The translations under genes and the position numbers were made by a program. The notes under the pieces are model-generated. The model was not told where the DNA came from. It did no database searches and worked only from the letters and a program-made list of their open reading frames with translations. Shown piece by piece: positions 50,680 through 62,112 of a stretch of DNA of 64,000 bases. The DNA is from Alloascoidea africana (taxonomy: Eukaryota; Ascomycota; Alloascoideomycetes; Alloascoideales; Alloascoideaceae): the NCBI GenBank assembly GCA_030581615.1, contig JAKTTT010000048.1, positions 1-64,000 of the forward strand, given 5' to 3'. The stretch's first letter is position 1. Every line of letters starts with the position of its first letter.

Positions 50680-53600
50680 ATGTTTTTGCTTGTGTCTGTG
50701 TTTTTGAGATGGGAGCGTTGCACGAGAAGGCTGCTTCTGTTTCCACTTTCCCTGGCACTGACTTTGTCTGTGGTCCTGGCCGCAAAAGCCCCTACTGTGA
50801 AGAGCACCAGCTTTGCCCAACCTCCGGCTATGCTGCAATACTTTGATGATAGTCCGGTATGGGTTTGTTGTTTTATTGCTTGCCCATATGAGCATGTTTG
50901 CTAATAGAGATTTAGACTGTGTTATGGCTCAGTAAAGACTCCGGAGAGGTGTTTCTCTCTAGTAACGACGGCGAATCCTGGACAAGTTTAAAAGCGAAAC
51001 TTGGGGATGCAAAAATACAAGATGTGCTTGTCCACCCATATGACAAGTCGTACGCATTTGCCGTTTCTTCATATCCGTTTGGAATTGTGTGGTATACGGC
51101 CGATAAGGGTGAGAATTGGAGCGAAACTCTTATAGAACACTGCGATGGGAGTGTCTACGACTACGTTTCCATATCGCTGCACTTCAACTCCAAAAATCCA
51201 AAAGATTTATTGATCCACCTCACCAGATGGTTCATCGATGAGCAGGATGGACGCGAATCAGTGGTACATTACTCAACTGATGGATTGAAATCTTCAAAGA
51301 AAATTCAACGCGTGCGAAACTGCATTTTTGCAAAGGAGCAAAATGATTATGAAGACGTAGATGACCACCGAATATACTGCATTATAGACAATGGCGATAA
51401 ATCGTTGGAGCTGGTGTATTCTGACGATTGGTTTAAATCTCAAGAGTCTGTCCAGAAACTAGATGGGATATCTTCTTTGTTTATGACGACTGAGTCGTTC
51501 CTGACTTTAGAAGTTATACGCGAAAACGACTCTCTAGCTTACCGCTCCACAAAATCTACTCTTTTTGTATGCAATGATGGCGAAAACTGGGTAGAAGCAA
51601 CCTTCCCAGAAAGTGGCACCTCAAGAAAGGATACCATGTTTACTATTCTCTCATCTCTTCCAAATTCCCTCCGTGTTGTTCAGTTTGGTATGCCGGATCC
51701 CGAAACTGGCTTTAACTCTCCTCTTGGAGATGTTTATTCCAGCAACTCCAATGGGTCTTCTTTTAACTATAAACTCCGGAACGTCTCGCCTTTCTTCTTT
51801 GATGACAAGTTAGATAATTTGCAAAATATTGAAGGGATCTGGCTAATTAATGTTTTATCAGACGATCACAGCTGCTTAGAGTCGAAAATGTCATTCAATG
51901 ACGGAAAAACCTGGAACTATATGGCAATAAACGACATGGATGATTGCAAAGGAGACGAACACTGTAGCTTACAAATTCTCTCTCTGTCTTCCGATATAAC
52001 AAGCGATTTGGATCAGCTGGAAATGAAAACTGATATAACTCCTGGGATACTAATGGCTCTTGGTGTCCCCAGTACCGTGCCAGTAGAGTCACAAGGCGAA
52101 AATCTCAAAATGTACATTTCACGGGACTCTGGTGTTTCTTGGACGGCCAGTCTTGAAGGTGAACATCTTGTTGCATTTGGAGATCAAGGAAATGTCATTA
52201 TCGCCGCGGAGTATACACGCAAAAAGCCAATCGAGTCATTGATGTACTCTTTGGATCGGGGTCATCAGTGGCAAACTCTGAAACTCGAAACCCCTGTGTA
52301 TGTAAAGGTTATTGATACGACTCCTGACGCCACATCATTGAAGTTTATCGTTATTGCCAGTGTTGAATTAGATGGAACAGAAGTCTTGGCTTTTAGTATC
52401 GACTTTTCTCCTATGTTTTCAAGACAGTGCCAAGAGGACGACTTTGAAGATTGGTACGCTAGGGTATCAACAAATGGAGAACCCTCATGTGTCTTGGGAC
52501 ATAAAGAATTATACCGGGTGAAGAAGCTTGCGGATTGCTATGTCGGCACCTTGAACAAGGAGCCAATACCTATAGAAGAGAGTTGTTCATGTACTTTGGA
52601 GGATTTTGAGTGCATTGATGGGTTCTTTTATAGCGAAGGACTTGGCAGATGTGAACCCCTGGCTGAAAGCCTGCCACTTTTAAAAGAAGCCTACTGCGAA
52701 GGCAAAAATGGTGATCTTACTTTTGAAATCAACGCTTTTCGGAAAATACCCTACAACAAGTGCACCATTGGCGACTTTAAAGCGGAATCTGTTTCGTTCA
52801 CTTGTGCATATATTGAAGACAGGGAAAAACAAAATGTTCTACCTGAAGAAACAAATACCGATGGCAAAGTTTCCTCAAAAATCAATAAGTTTCCTAATCA
52901 GATTGCCATACATTATTATATTCCAATTCAAGGGGAAGATGGATCAGTGGAGACCATCTTCATTCTCACTCAGCCGGGGTACCTTTATGTTTCACACGAC
53001 AATGGCGCCAATTGGGATAAGCCATTTGAAGATACGCAATTCACTGGCATATTTTTAAATCCATATTTTACAAAAGATGTCTATTTGATAGACTTGCAAA
53101 AGAATGTTTATTACTCAAATCTTGGCTATGACTTTACGAGAATAAAGAATCCTGATCCAACTGGATACGACGTACAGCAAATTCTATTCAATGCAAAAAA
53201 GCAAGAGTTTTTGATATGGTTAACTGAAAATGGCTGCTACTCAAGCATTGATTGCAAGGTGAATGCTTATTATTCGACGGACGGGGGACAAAAATGGCGC
53301 TCTCTACAAGAGGATGTAAAGGTTTGTGACTGGGTAGGCTCTAAGTTGAATACGCCACAGAAAGCAAATGACAAACTGATATTCTGCGAGAGAGTTATCG
53401 ATAGGAGGAAATCACAATACGAATTAGTTTCATCGACAGATTTCTTCAAGCATACAACGAAACCTTTTGATGACTACATCATTGGGCATGCAATAAACTC
53501 CGAGTTTATAATTGTTGCAAAAGCGGCAGAAAACAACGCGTATATGGAGTCGTATTCTAGCCTTGATGGAAAGAAATTTGAGAAAGCGGAATTTCCCCCA

Positions 53601-55196
53601 AACTTTAACATTGAGTCGCAACAGGCATATACCGTCTTGAATTCGGCTACAAAATCTGTTTTCTTGCATGTGACGACAAGTCGTCGTCTGGGCTCAGAGT
53701 ACGGTGCCATATTCAAGTCTAATTCTGATGGGATTTCGTATGTCATGTCTATTGATCATGTGAATAGGAACGAAAATGGTTTTGTAGATTTTGAAAGAAT
53801 CGAGATTCTCGAGGGTATCATCATCGTGAATGTCCTAGCGAACGCGGATGAAGTGGAGAAAAAGGGGTCCCAGAAAAAGCTAAGGACCAAAATTACTTTT
53901 AACGACGGTAGCAAGTGGCAAGACATTCCGGCTCCAGAGACCCAGGCAAATGGGGACAAGTACAATTGCAAGATCGAAAATGGGTGCTCTTTGCACCTCC
54001 ATGGGTTTACAGAGCGAGTGGATTGGAGAGATACTTTTTCGTCTTCTTCAGCGGTTGGTGTCCTGTTTGCAGTTGGAAACGTTGGAGAATCGCTTAATAA
54101 GCGCGGAGAAAGCAATACCTATCTTACACGAAATGGCGGTATTAGTTGGATAGAAGTTAAGAAAGGTCCGTACATGTGGGAATATGGCGACCAAGGCTCT
54201 ATTCTAGCCCTTGTGAATGGGGAGGACAATACAAATATACTCCACTACTCACTGGATGAAGGTTTAACGTGGCAAGAGTACAAGTTCAGCGATGACTTGT
54301 TGAAGATTGACGATATTGGAACAATTCCCTCAGACGCCAGTAGAAAGTTCACGCTATATGGTAGAGCGCCTATTTCCCAAGGTGACAAGTCTGTTGTCAT
54401 CCAGATCGATTTTTCAGGGCTGACTGATAAGAAATGCAAGTTTGATCCTAAGAATCCAGACTCGGGAGATTTCTACCTTTGGACGCCTACGCACCCCGAT
54501 GAGAATAGCAACTGTCTTTTTGGTCATGAAACACGATATCCTCGAAAAAAACACACCTCGAACTGTTATGTTGGTTCTGAACTATTGTATCCTCAAGTTG
54601 AGGTCAGGAACTGTGAGTGCACAAGATATGATTTCGAATGCGACTACAACTACTTTTTGGATAATGATTTTACCTGTCGATTAATTCCTGGGTACTCTCC
54701 ACCCGATCGCTCTCATGTATGCAATACAACTGATGCTGTGACCTATTGGGAACCCACCGGATATAGAAGAATTCCCATAGACACTTGTGAAGGAGGGCTC
54801 CACCTGGATAAATGGGATGAAAAGACCTGTCCTGGAAAAGAGAAAGATTTGAGAAGAAAAAGAGGAGTTTCTGGGTTTCTCATTTTTGTCATCGTACTAT
54901 TTTCGGGTGGGCTGGGGTTACTGGTTAGTTATCTTGTTTACCGCTTTGCATTAAAAAAATCAACCCTTTTCGAAACAGCTGGCCAAATTCGTCTTGGTGA
55001 AGACAACCTTTCTGAAGACTCGCCTTTTGTCAAGTATCCCATTTTGACGATCAGCGCAATTCTGGCTGCTATAAAAATAGCACCGCACGTTGTTCGGGTT
55101 GCTTGGGACGCTATCTCAACGCGGATAAGAGGGAGATCCAGCCACAGATATGCTCTACTTGGAGAGGAGGGGGATGATGAAGATAGTGTTTTGTAA
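50680..55196 (+). CDS. PEP1: Sorting receptor Vps10/Pep1 (sortilin family)
   Basis: Two exons, 50680-50856 and 50916-55196, with a 59-nt intron (GTATGG ... TTTGCTAAT ... ATTTAG). Exon 1 gives a signal peptide (LLLFPLSLALTLSVVLA) and the join YFDDSP-TVLWLSKDSGE. 1485 aa (yeast 1579). There are two VPS10 domains with BNR/Asp-box repeats (SSNDGESW, SRDSGVSW, SHDNGANW), each ending in a cysteine-rich 10CC module (~570-690 and ~1230-1370; CSCTLEDFEC, CECTRYDFEC). A single membrane span lies at ~1377-1402, followed by a ~80-residue cytosolic tail. It carries carboxypeptidase Y from Golgi to endosome; recycling is by retromer. Confidence 0.96.
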
Positions 55197-56426
55197 TTTT
55201 TGTTTTAGACGTGTATATGAACTGTGGTATGGTGGTATATCTTTGTAAAGGGATCAAGGGTTCAGGCTACAAATTATGTTTGTTATATTGACTTTAAACA
55301 TGCAAAAGTATTTTAAATGTAGATTCAGAATCGTACCTTGCCTCTCAAAAGAAGTAGATACAAGTTTCTCACGGTATTGTTGCACAAATGTGAATTGCGT
55401 TTGTGTTTATATGTTGATCAGAATTTTAACCACACGTTAAGCCCAAATTGTTTCATTTTTGGTCTATCAAGTTGGCACGTTTGATACTTATATCTTTGTG
55501 AATACTTTCATAGAGAGCAAAGGAAAAGTGTAATGCATGTTAGAGTTACGAAGTAATATGTGGCCGACATGGTTACATCCCATTTACTTTGAATCATTCA
55601 AATCTATCCCATTCCTTACTATTCTCATTAACCATGTAAGCTTCATGAATGATCTATCGTTAACACAAGTAAAACTACTTCAGTATTCCACAACTTGACC
55701 TCATCATATCGTTTAAAACATAGTTTCTCCATGTATGGTCAAACAAAAAGGCCCACAATAATCTCGGCTTTTGTGACTATCAAATGAGCGCTAAATCTCG
55801 ATATTTGGAAGGTTTCTCACATCTAAATCAGTCGAATTACAGAAGCGCTCAAGGAGATGCTCCAGCAGATTGAAGGAAATTGGCATTAGTTGAAAGGGTT
55901 TTGAGCTTATTCCAGATCTTTCTGGTTGAGCATTACTCGCATATTGAGATTCTACAAAAAGTGCTTTGTATGCGAGTTATGCTCTAAAAGAGGTGGCGCC
56001 CTTGTCTGGGCGGTTACAAAGACAATACGAACGTCATTAGCGTATCATAGAAATAAGGTTGTAAATGTTAATCCGACTGGTTCTTGTTTCCAAAATGAAT
56101 AGTCCTTATTGATTACAAAGGTGACAGGTTTTAAGGGTCCAAGTTGACATGTCCAATTTGGGAAACAATAGGGAAAAAAAAGTTCTGCTTTCCCCTGAAC
56201 AAACTTAATTCATCGTTGTGCTCCTTTGATGCTCATCGCTCCTAAGAAAACTCAATTCAGGAGAAAGAAAAGGCTAACCAAAAAGTACAATTTTAAAAGA
56301 TAATAAGGGTCTTGGAATTGAATCATCAAGAGCTCAAATGTCTATAAGTAGAGGGCCACCCCTCTATTCAATCCACGCTCTCTGCTCGTCTATCACAATC
56401 TCCGATTTTTTACAACCAGCTTGACA
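55197..56426. other. Intergenic, nothing recognised
   Basis: 1.2 kb of AT-rich sequence downstream of VPS10 and upstream of the gene at 56427. No RNA gene, repeat or ORF of note. Confidence 0.4.
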
Positions 56427-57158
56427 ATGCCTTTTCCATCTTCTGAACTTTCCGAACCTTCTGAGGTTAATTCTCTTTTTTCTGAGAATGGAAACAAAGA
56501 CTATTCCGCGTCTGAAATATCCCTCGATGGCTTGGAAGAGTGGGAAGATGAACCGCATGCTACAGAAAATGATACCGTATTTTTGAGGACTATGGATCGT
56601 TTCTTTCGGCAAATAATCAGAAACTTAACGATCGAGGATTGGGAGGTATTAGAACAATTGAGAAATTACAACGACCAGGATCGCGCTCTATCTCTTTTTA
56701 CTGGTTATCTTATTACCAGGTACGAGCGAGAGCTCTTTGAAACTGTCGCGAACACTCCTAGAGGGCAAATGCTACCAATCCTCCAGGAAATAGAGGAGGA
56801 GTTGAATCTACTTTTTGTGCCTTACCATGAGGACGAGTCCGACACTGAATCAATTTCTTTTGATGGAGAAGACAGAAATTCGGTTTCATCCGCAGAAATG
56901 GAGATGCTTAAAGTCTTTGTCGAAGGATTACCAGATTATATTTGGAATGCATACAGAGATTTGGAGTTCCGCTATGGGATTGAGGAAGTATTAACGCGAT
57001 TCACTAAAATCGTTACGGAATTGTACGAAGAAGAATTTTTGATGTCTTTTCCGAACATCACATCAATGAATGACCGCAAAACACACAACCTTTTTGACAT
57101 GTTAAAGCTTTGTTTAGAAAAACAGTATTTGTTGCGACTTTTGGCAAGCTCACATTGA
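56427..57158 (+). CDS. Unrecognised acidic helical protein with apparent internal duplication
   Basis: 243 residues from ATG56427. I do not recognise the family. The first ~45 residues are acidic and serine-rich (SELSEPSEVNSLFSENG). Two helical blocks follow: ~55-115 (FFRQIIRNLTIEDWEVLEQL ... ALSLFTGYLITRYERELFETVAN) and ~155-215 (VFVEGLPDYIWNAYRDLEF ... VLTRFTKIVTELYEEEFLMSFPN), separated by an acidic linker (HEDESDTESISFDGEDRNS). The blocks can be aligned without gaps over 33 residues with shared L, L, F-T, Y-E, E and N. The ORF is intact and isolated. Function unknown. Confidence 0.6.
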   Translation: MPFPSSELSEPSEVNSLFSENGNKDYSASEISLDGLEEWEDEPHATENDTVFLRTMDRFFRQIIRNLTIEDWEVLEQLRNYNDQDRALSLFTGYLITRYERELFETVANTPRGQMLPILQEIEEELNLLFVPYHEDESDTESISFDGEDRNSVSSAEMEMLKVFVEGLPDYIWNAYRDLEFRYGIEEVLTRFTKIVTELYEEEFLMSFPNITSMNDRKTHNLFDMLKLCLEKQYLLRLLASSH

Positions 57159-57772
57159 AAGATAAATTCGAATGTAGCCATCATACTTCTTTGTTATGGC
57201 ATCTTTTACGTTGAAATGCCAGCTCAGGACTCTTGATGCTTTGAGCTTTGTAATACAGCCAAAAAAGCGCCGCCCATCTTTCCAATACACACCTTTTCTA
57301 AAACCTTCAAATCTACCACCTAATTCTTTAAATTGACTAGTATACTAGTTCCATTTGGAAAAGTGAAACAGATAAAGCTTACCAAATGCGTGCAAGTCAA
57401 TGATTTCATTTTCGGAGGATACACTTTATACAAATGAAAAATAACCGATGGAATAATCGAAAGCACATAGAAAAAAAAAGACAGGAGCTGACATGCTTTG
57501 TAATTGCCTTTTGTTGTTTTTTTTAGAGCAAGAGCTCACAGGTTTTGTAATTGCTTTTTGGTCTTTTTTGGTTTAGAATTTCATTTTATTAATATACTGT
57601 ACTTTACGTGTTTAAAAAACTTGTAAATGCTGATAAGAAGAGTACAAATTGTAGATGCTTAGCCAGTTTGTGAAGAACTACAGCACCGCATAATCGGCAA
57701 CAAGATAATTCGTACCGATCAACTGATGCAACCGCTATATTGTCGACTTTATGACAGCACAACAAAGAATGA
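57159..57772. other. Intergenic
   Basis: AT-rich spacer with T-runs. A minus-strand ORF of 63 codons at 57604-57795 (C- and H-rich) overlaps the start of the uncertain ORF at 57773 and is not supported. Confidence 0.35.
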
Positions 57773-58162
57773 GAATTGGACAATTTCTTACCCATATCAT
57801 GTAGGAAACGCTTTATACGCCACCCTGCAAAAATTTACGGAGTTATTCTTGAAAACGGTCCTGAAAAAACAAATGTTCGAATAATAGTGTATAGACGCAA
57901 CAGAGTTTTAATGTATTCCATTGTTACAACCAGAGATGAAGACACTACTCCGATTGATGAAAGAAACGATTTTCCAAAGTCTATTGAATTTCAATCCACC
58001 CAGGGAATACAAACGCAGTCTAAAAACAAAATGGAGGAGTACGTTTTGAAGTGCGATAGCTTCGACATTATCAGAGAAAAAAATGGATATGCCGGAAAGG
58101 TGCCATTAAGAACACCCCAAATGACTCAAAGACTAGAAATGCCACTGCCAAAACGCTATTAA
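57773..58162 (+). CDS. Uncertain ORF without a clear start
   Basis: The frame is open from just after a stop at 57770-57772 to TAA at 58162 (about 129 codons) but has no ATG until the middle (RRNRVLMYSIV). The text looks protein-like, with a charged middle and a basic, proline-containing end (LRTPQMTQRLEMPLPKRY). An alternative plus-strand frame, ATG57726 to about 57883, is also open over the 5' part. Either a 5' exon is missing, the true start is internal, or this is a decayed gene. No family was recognised. Confidence 0.3.
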   Translation, partial: ELDNFLPISCRKRFIRHPAKIYGVILENGPEKTNVRIIVYRRNRVLMYSIVTTRDEDTTPIDERNDFPKSIEFQSTQGIQTQSKNKMEEYVLKCDSFDIIREKNGYAGKVPLRTPQMTQRLEMPLPKRY

Positions 58163-58636
58163 CAGCACGACCTTCGATGAAAAACCGTAATATTGTCACT
58201 TGAATTTGAGACTCGGTCCAGGCTTATAGCTCTAGTCAATACTGGCACACCCAAAAGCTCCATAAACAGAAATTACCGAAAGGGATTGAACACGATAACT
58301 ATTTATGATCTAAGCGCCGGGTGAAAACAGTAACAAGAAGGCACTGACACCTAATCTTGTCTGTTAGATGTATCGGATCTATACCTACAAGTTTGCGAGC
58401 CTAGAAAACGACAATAAACTTGGATTAGGTAAAGATTTATCTACATTGCTTGAGGTTAAAATTGCTCCACGTAGATAAGTAGATCGTGCTAATCGAATTC
58501 TGCAAAAAACGGAACAACTAAAAACTTGTGAATTTTGATGTTTTGTAAATGTGGAAAAAGCATCTACCGTGTTTCCGGGTAACATCTGCCACCACCACGC
58601 TGTTCTTGAGTGCCAGAAGCGCTTGATCCGATAGTA
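58163..58636. other. Intergenic
   Basis: Spacer upstream of the SCOC-like gene; no feature was seen. Confidence 0.35.
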
Positions 58637-59083
58637 ATGCCAGAAACACCAGCAGACAGGCCAGAGCTGAAAGCAGACGAGACCGCAAGTATCGATAATA
58701 CCTTGTCTAAGGTAAACAATGACGAGGACGAGAGACTGGAGGCATTAGAGACCAAGGAAGCCTCATCCCCCAAAACGGTCTCGAAAGCAGTCCCAGCAAA
58801 GAAGCTGGAAGCTTCTCCAACATTTGAAATGGAAAAGAGCAAAACGAAACCAGATGAAAAGCAAAGCGAGGAAGTCAAAAATAATTCTGAAAAGGATAAG
58901 GAAGCAGAACCTCTCTACGAGCAAGTGGCTGAGAAACAGGACTATCTTTTTACATTGATAAACGCAATTACACAAGCCAAAATGAGCCATGAGCGGCTCG
59001 TCCATGATAACAAATATCTCCAAGAGTACATTGGCAACTTGATGTCGACAAACAACATGCTGAATAGCAAGATGAAGCGATGA
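58637..59083 (+). CDS. SLO1: SCOC/Slo1-like short coiled-coil protein
   Basis: 148 residues from ATG58637 (MPETPADRPEL); the frame runs to a GTG upstream. The N-terminal ~95 residues are charged and probably disordered. The C-terminal coiled coil (YEQVAEKQDYLFTLINAITQAK ... ERLVHDNKYLQEYIGNLMSTNNML) matches the SCOC family pattern of heptads ending in YIxNLM. Yeast Slo1 and human SCOC bind Arl-family GTPases at the Golgi. It is longer than Slo1 (85 aa) because of the N-terminal tail. Ends about 130 bp from the convergent ARP10. Confidence 0.8.
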   Translation: MPETPADRPELKADETASIDNTLSKVNNDEDERLEALETKEASSPKTVSKAVPAKKLEASPTFEMEKSKTKPDEKQSEEVKNNSEKDKEAEPLYEQVAEKQDYLFTLINAITQAKMSHERLVHDNKYLQEYIGNLMSTNNMLNSKMKR

Positions 59084-59216
59084 AGACGTTATAGATTGGG
59101 GGTTTTTTTTATTTGTAACAGAGATAGGGATCTCTAGTTTGGTTTTCTAAAAAAATACATTTAATGCTAATAAGAGATGCTCCGGGCATCAAAACGAAAC
59201 TTGTCAAACTTCTGTA

Positions 59217-60548
59217 TCAAGCAGTCAAAGTGCCTATATTTTCAAGCCAATCTGGAATAGTGGCAGATTCTTCAACCGTATACTTTGCCCTGGTTATTTC
59301 AAATGGCGGTTTATGATGCATTGTGTAGAAATGAGAGTAAAGACTGGCACCCGACCAAGGGCCCAGAGACTTGACCGCTCTGTAATCTAGTTTTAGGGCC
59401 ATATTGGTCCTTAGCTCCTGCAGTATCCGAGTTTTTACCCCAGGAATTTTAGAGAGCCCACCTGTGAAGATGATGTTATTTGCGACTTTAGCTCGAACAT
59501 CAATAGGAAGCCTTTGTAACGTTTCTCGAAGCAGCAGAAGAAGAGGGAGTTGGTTATCGTCAAAGTAGCGGGTGTTTGTTTCGTTCGGGAATAGCAGATC
59601 CTCCAATGGCTGGTATCTCATGCTTGTCGGAACTAGAATGGACTCTTCTTGCTCTTGTGCCAGTGATCCTGGAGATATCACAAAGTCCGCGACCTCAACG
59701 GCCGGTTTATCGTTCACTGGCATGAACATCGAGGACATGACGAACGATTCGACGAACGTAAACGATTGATCAGTAATCTTCACGCCGTGCTCCAGAAACC
59801 GGCGTAGCAGATCATAATGGAGTCGCTTCCCACTCCTCGTGGACGTTCTCATCTCCTTGTAGAGCAGCCGGAGATCATACACAGGCATAATGCTCATCTC
59901 GTGCCATCCCAGATCGACAACAAGAGCATCTTCTACGCCTCCTGCTAGACATGCCATCATCGGCTGCGGCACAAATGTCAGAGACAATGTATGCAAATAG
60001 AGAAGAAACACCTTGGACACAATCTTCTTGAGATGGGCCGGCAGCAGAGGATGCTCTACGACCACCACTTTACGCGATTTGGAGTCCACGAGTAGATGCT
60101 TTTGGAACATGGACCGGACCATCCGCTCCAGCTGGCTCTCGATGTTCTTCAATCCAGAGCCGGTCTCGTTTCCGGTCTCGTTTCTGTCTCCGTCTTCGCA
60201 GGACAAAACATCCAGATCCCATAGCCAGCATCCCTTGTTTCTGTCCTTGGCGATGGTCTTGTTCACAGCACTGTCGGTTTCATTTAGTGAACCCGTTGCC
60301 AGATACTTTTCCCGCAGTTCTTTGGTTAATATATGGTCTTCCTCTTCGTCCTCCAACTTTGTGAATGTCTGACTGAACGGATCTCTCCTTCTCGTGTCGA
60401 CCAGCCTCCGCCGGTACCTCTCCGTGTAAACGTGCTCCACAACCGAAGCCATGAACTCTCCGGCAAAGCCTGCTGCCACGGACAGCGAGCCTATCTCGAA
60501 AACCACCGTGTCGCTGGTGGTCGTGGCCACAATCCGCCGGGACGCCAT
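59217..60548 (-). CDS. ARP10: Actin-related protein Arp10 (dynactin pointed-end type)
   Basis: 443 residues. Starts with an actin-fold strand (TVVFEIGSLSVAAGFAGE), includes VVVEHPLLPAHLKKIVSKVFL and VEDALVVDLGWHEMSIMPVYD, and ends with the ATP-site-like block NNIIFTGGLSKIPGVKTRILQEL and SLGPWSGASLYS. The fold is divergent from actin, as in Arp10/Arp11. It carries a charged insertion near 110-140 (CEDGDRNETGNETGSG). It caps the dynactin filament and supports dynein-driven nuclear movement. Divergent from TMS1 with only ~130 bp between starts. Confidence 0.88.
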   Translation of the reverse strand: MASRRIVATTTSDTVVFEIGSLSVAAGFAGEFMASVVEHVYTERYRRRLVDTRRRDPFSQTFTKLEDEEEDHILTKELREKYLATGSLNETDSAVNKTIAKDRNKGCWLWDLDVLSCEDGDRNETGNETGSGLKNIESQLERMVRSMFQKHLLVDSKSRKVVVVEHPLLPAHLKKIVSKVFLLYLHTLSLTFVPQPMMACLAGGVEDALVVDLGWHEMSIMPVYDLRLLYKEMRTSTRSGKRLHYDLLRRFLEHGVKITDQSFTFVESFVMSSMFMPVNDKPAVEVADFVISPGSLAQEQEESILVPTSMRYQPLEDLLFPNETNTRYFDDNQLPLLLLLRETLQRLPIDVRAKVANNIIFTGGLSKIPGVKTRILQELRTNMALKLDYRAVKSLGPWSGASLYSHFYTMHHKPPFEITRAKYTVEESATIPDWLENIGTLTA

Positions 60549-60678
60549 TGTGCTGGAAGCGTGTGAGTGACATGCTTCCTACACCCGTCCATGCCCAAGT
60601 CACTCCTCTCACTCTTACTCTCACTCTCACTTTCATTCGTACTTCACTCTCTCACACACCACCACCAGCAACACAAAA

Positions 60679-62112
60679 ATGGGAGCAGTTGTTTCATTAC
60701 CCATTTCTCTCGCAACCATGGCGGGGTCCTGGGCTGCCTCCTGTCTGGGGGCAGCTGCCTGCTCCGGAATAACGCAAGCCTGTGGCAAGTGCTCATCGAC
60801 ATCTGTGGGCACGAGAATAGCGTACGCAGTCATCTTTGTGATAAACTCGATCCTATCCTGGGTTATGCTCTCAGGATGGGCTATCAAATACCTTGAAAAG
60901 ATCAGCTTTGACTATATCAAACTCAAATGCCATGGTGGCGAGTGCTATGGCTTTGTGGCCGTCCATAGAATCAATTTTGCTCTGGCCCTGTTTCACCTCG
61001 TGCTCGGGCTTCTGCTACTTGGAATTCGGTCTACGCGGAATCCCAGAGCTTCAATTCAGAATGGATTCTGGGGGCTGAAACTGCTGTTCTGGCCTCTTTT
61101 AATCGTGCTGGCGTTCTTGATCCCGGATGCTTTCTTCATTGAGTGGGGAAACCACTTTGCAGTGTTTTTCTCAATCCTATTCATCTTCATTGGACTCGTG
61201 CTACTCGTTGACTTTGCTCACTCATGGGCAGAAACATGTCTGGAGAAGATTGAGGACACAGACTCGCCGTTTTGGAAAATTGTACTTGTCGGATCCACTG
61301 TGGGAATGTACATTGGCACGATCGTGTTGACCATACTCATGTACATTTTCTTTGCCCGTGGCTCCTGTTCCATGAACCAGGCTGCAATCACGGTGAATCT
61401 GCTAGTGGCCATAATAATCACCGTAATGTCTATTCATCCCACTGTTCAGGAGTACAATCGCCAAGCAGGGCTTGCTCAGTCAGCGATGGTTTGTGTCTAC
61501 TGCACCTATCTGACCATGAGTGCTGTGGTTTCGGAACCTGATGATAACAATTGCAATCCTCTAATCCGATCCAGAGGAACAAGAACCGCCAGCATAGTTA
61601 TGGGAGCTCTGTTCACCTTTTTGGCAATTGGATACACCACCACGACCGCAGCGACGAAAACAGCTTCCTTTGCGTCTCCAGAGGCTAATGGTTACGAGTC
61701 GGTCAACTCTAGCGGATTCAACGCGGAGGATGAACCTTACAATAGACACGCAATGAGAGTTAGAGCAGTGAGAGCAGCTGTTGAGAGTGGTTCATTGCCA
61801 GAGTCTGCACTGACAGACCCCGTGTGGGTTGATAACGAATACGACGACGATGGGGATTCTGAAGATGATGAAAAGATTTCTACAAAATACAACTATTCAT
61901 TGTTTCATTTTGTGTTTTTCCTTGCAACTCAATGGATTGCAACGTTGTTGACGATGAATGTGAAGAAGGACGATCTAGACGACTTTTCTCCTGTGGGGAG
62001 AACATACTTTTCAGCTTGGGTCAAGATCATCAGCGCCTGGATTTGCTATGCTCTGTACATTTGGACGCTTCTTGCTCCTGTTCTTTTCCCAGATAGGTTT
62101 GGACAACAATGA
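60679..62112 (+). CDS. TMS1: Serinc family membrane protein Tms1
   Basis: 477 residues from ATG60679. MGAVVSLPISLATMAGSWAASCLGAAACSG is the family N terminus. About ten or eleven membrane segments follow (for example YAVIFVINSILSWVMLSGWAIKYL, FALALFHLVLGLLLLGIRS, LLFWPLLIVLAFLIPDAFFI, FVFFLATQWIATLLTMNV). A conserved acidic cytosolic segment (EYDDDGDSEDDEK) precedes the last spans, and the end is ISAWICYALYIWTLLAPVLFPDRFG. The length matches yeast Tms1 (473). It is a vacuolar/endosomal membrane protein; a role in serine or lipid handling is proposed for the family but is not settled. Confidence 0.96.
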   Translation: MGAVVSLPISLATMAGSWAASCLGAAACSGITQACGKCSSTSVGTRIAYAVIFVINSILSWVMLSGWAIKYLEKISFDYIKLKCHGGECYGFVAVHRINFALALFHLVLGLLLLGIRSTRNPRASIQNGFWGLKLLFWPLLIVLAFLIPDAFFIEWGNHFAVFFSILFIFIGLVLLVDFAHSWAETCLEKIEDTDSPFWKIVLVGSTVGMYIGTIVLTILMYIFFARGSCSMNQAAITVNLLVAIIITVMSIHPTVQEYNRQAGLAQSAMVCVYCTYLTMSAVVSEPDDNNCNPLIRSRGTRTASIVMGALFTFLAIGYTTTTAATKTASFASPEANGYESVNSSGFNAEDEPYNRHAMRVRAVRAAVESGSLPESALTDPVWVDNEYDDDGDSEDDEKISTKYNYSLFHFVFFLATQWIATLLTMNVKKDDLDDFSPVGRTYFSAWVKIISAWICYALYIWTLLAPVLFPDRFGQQ

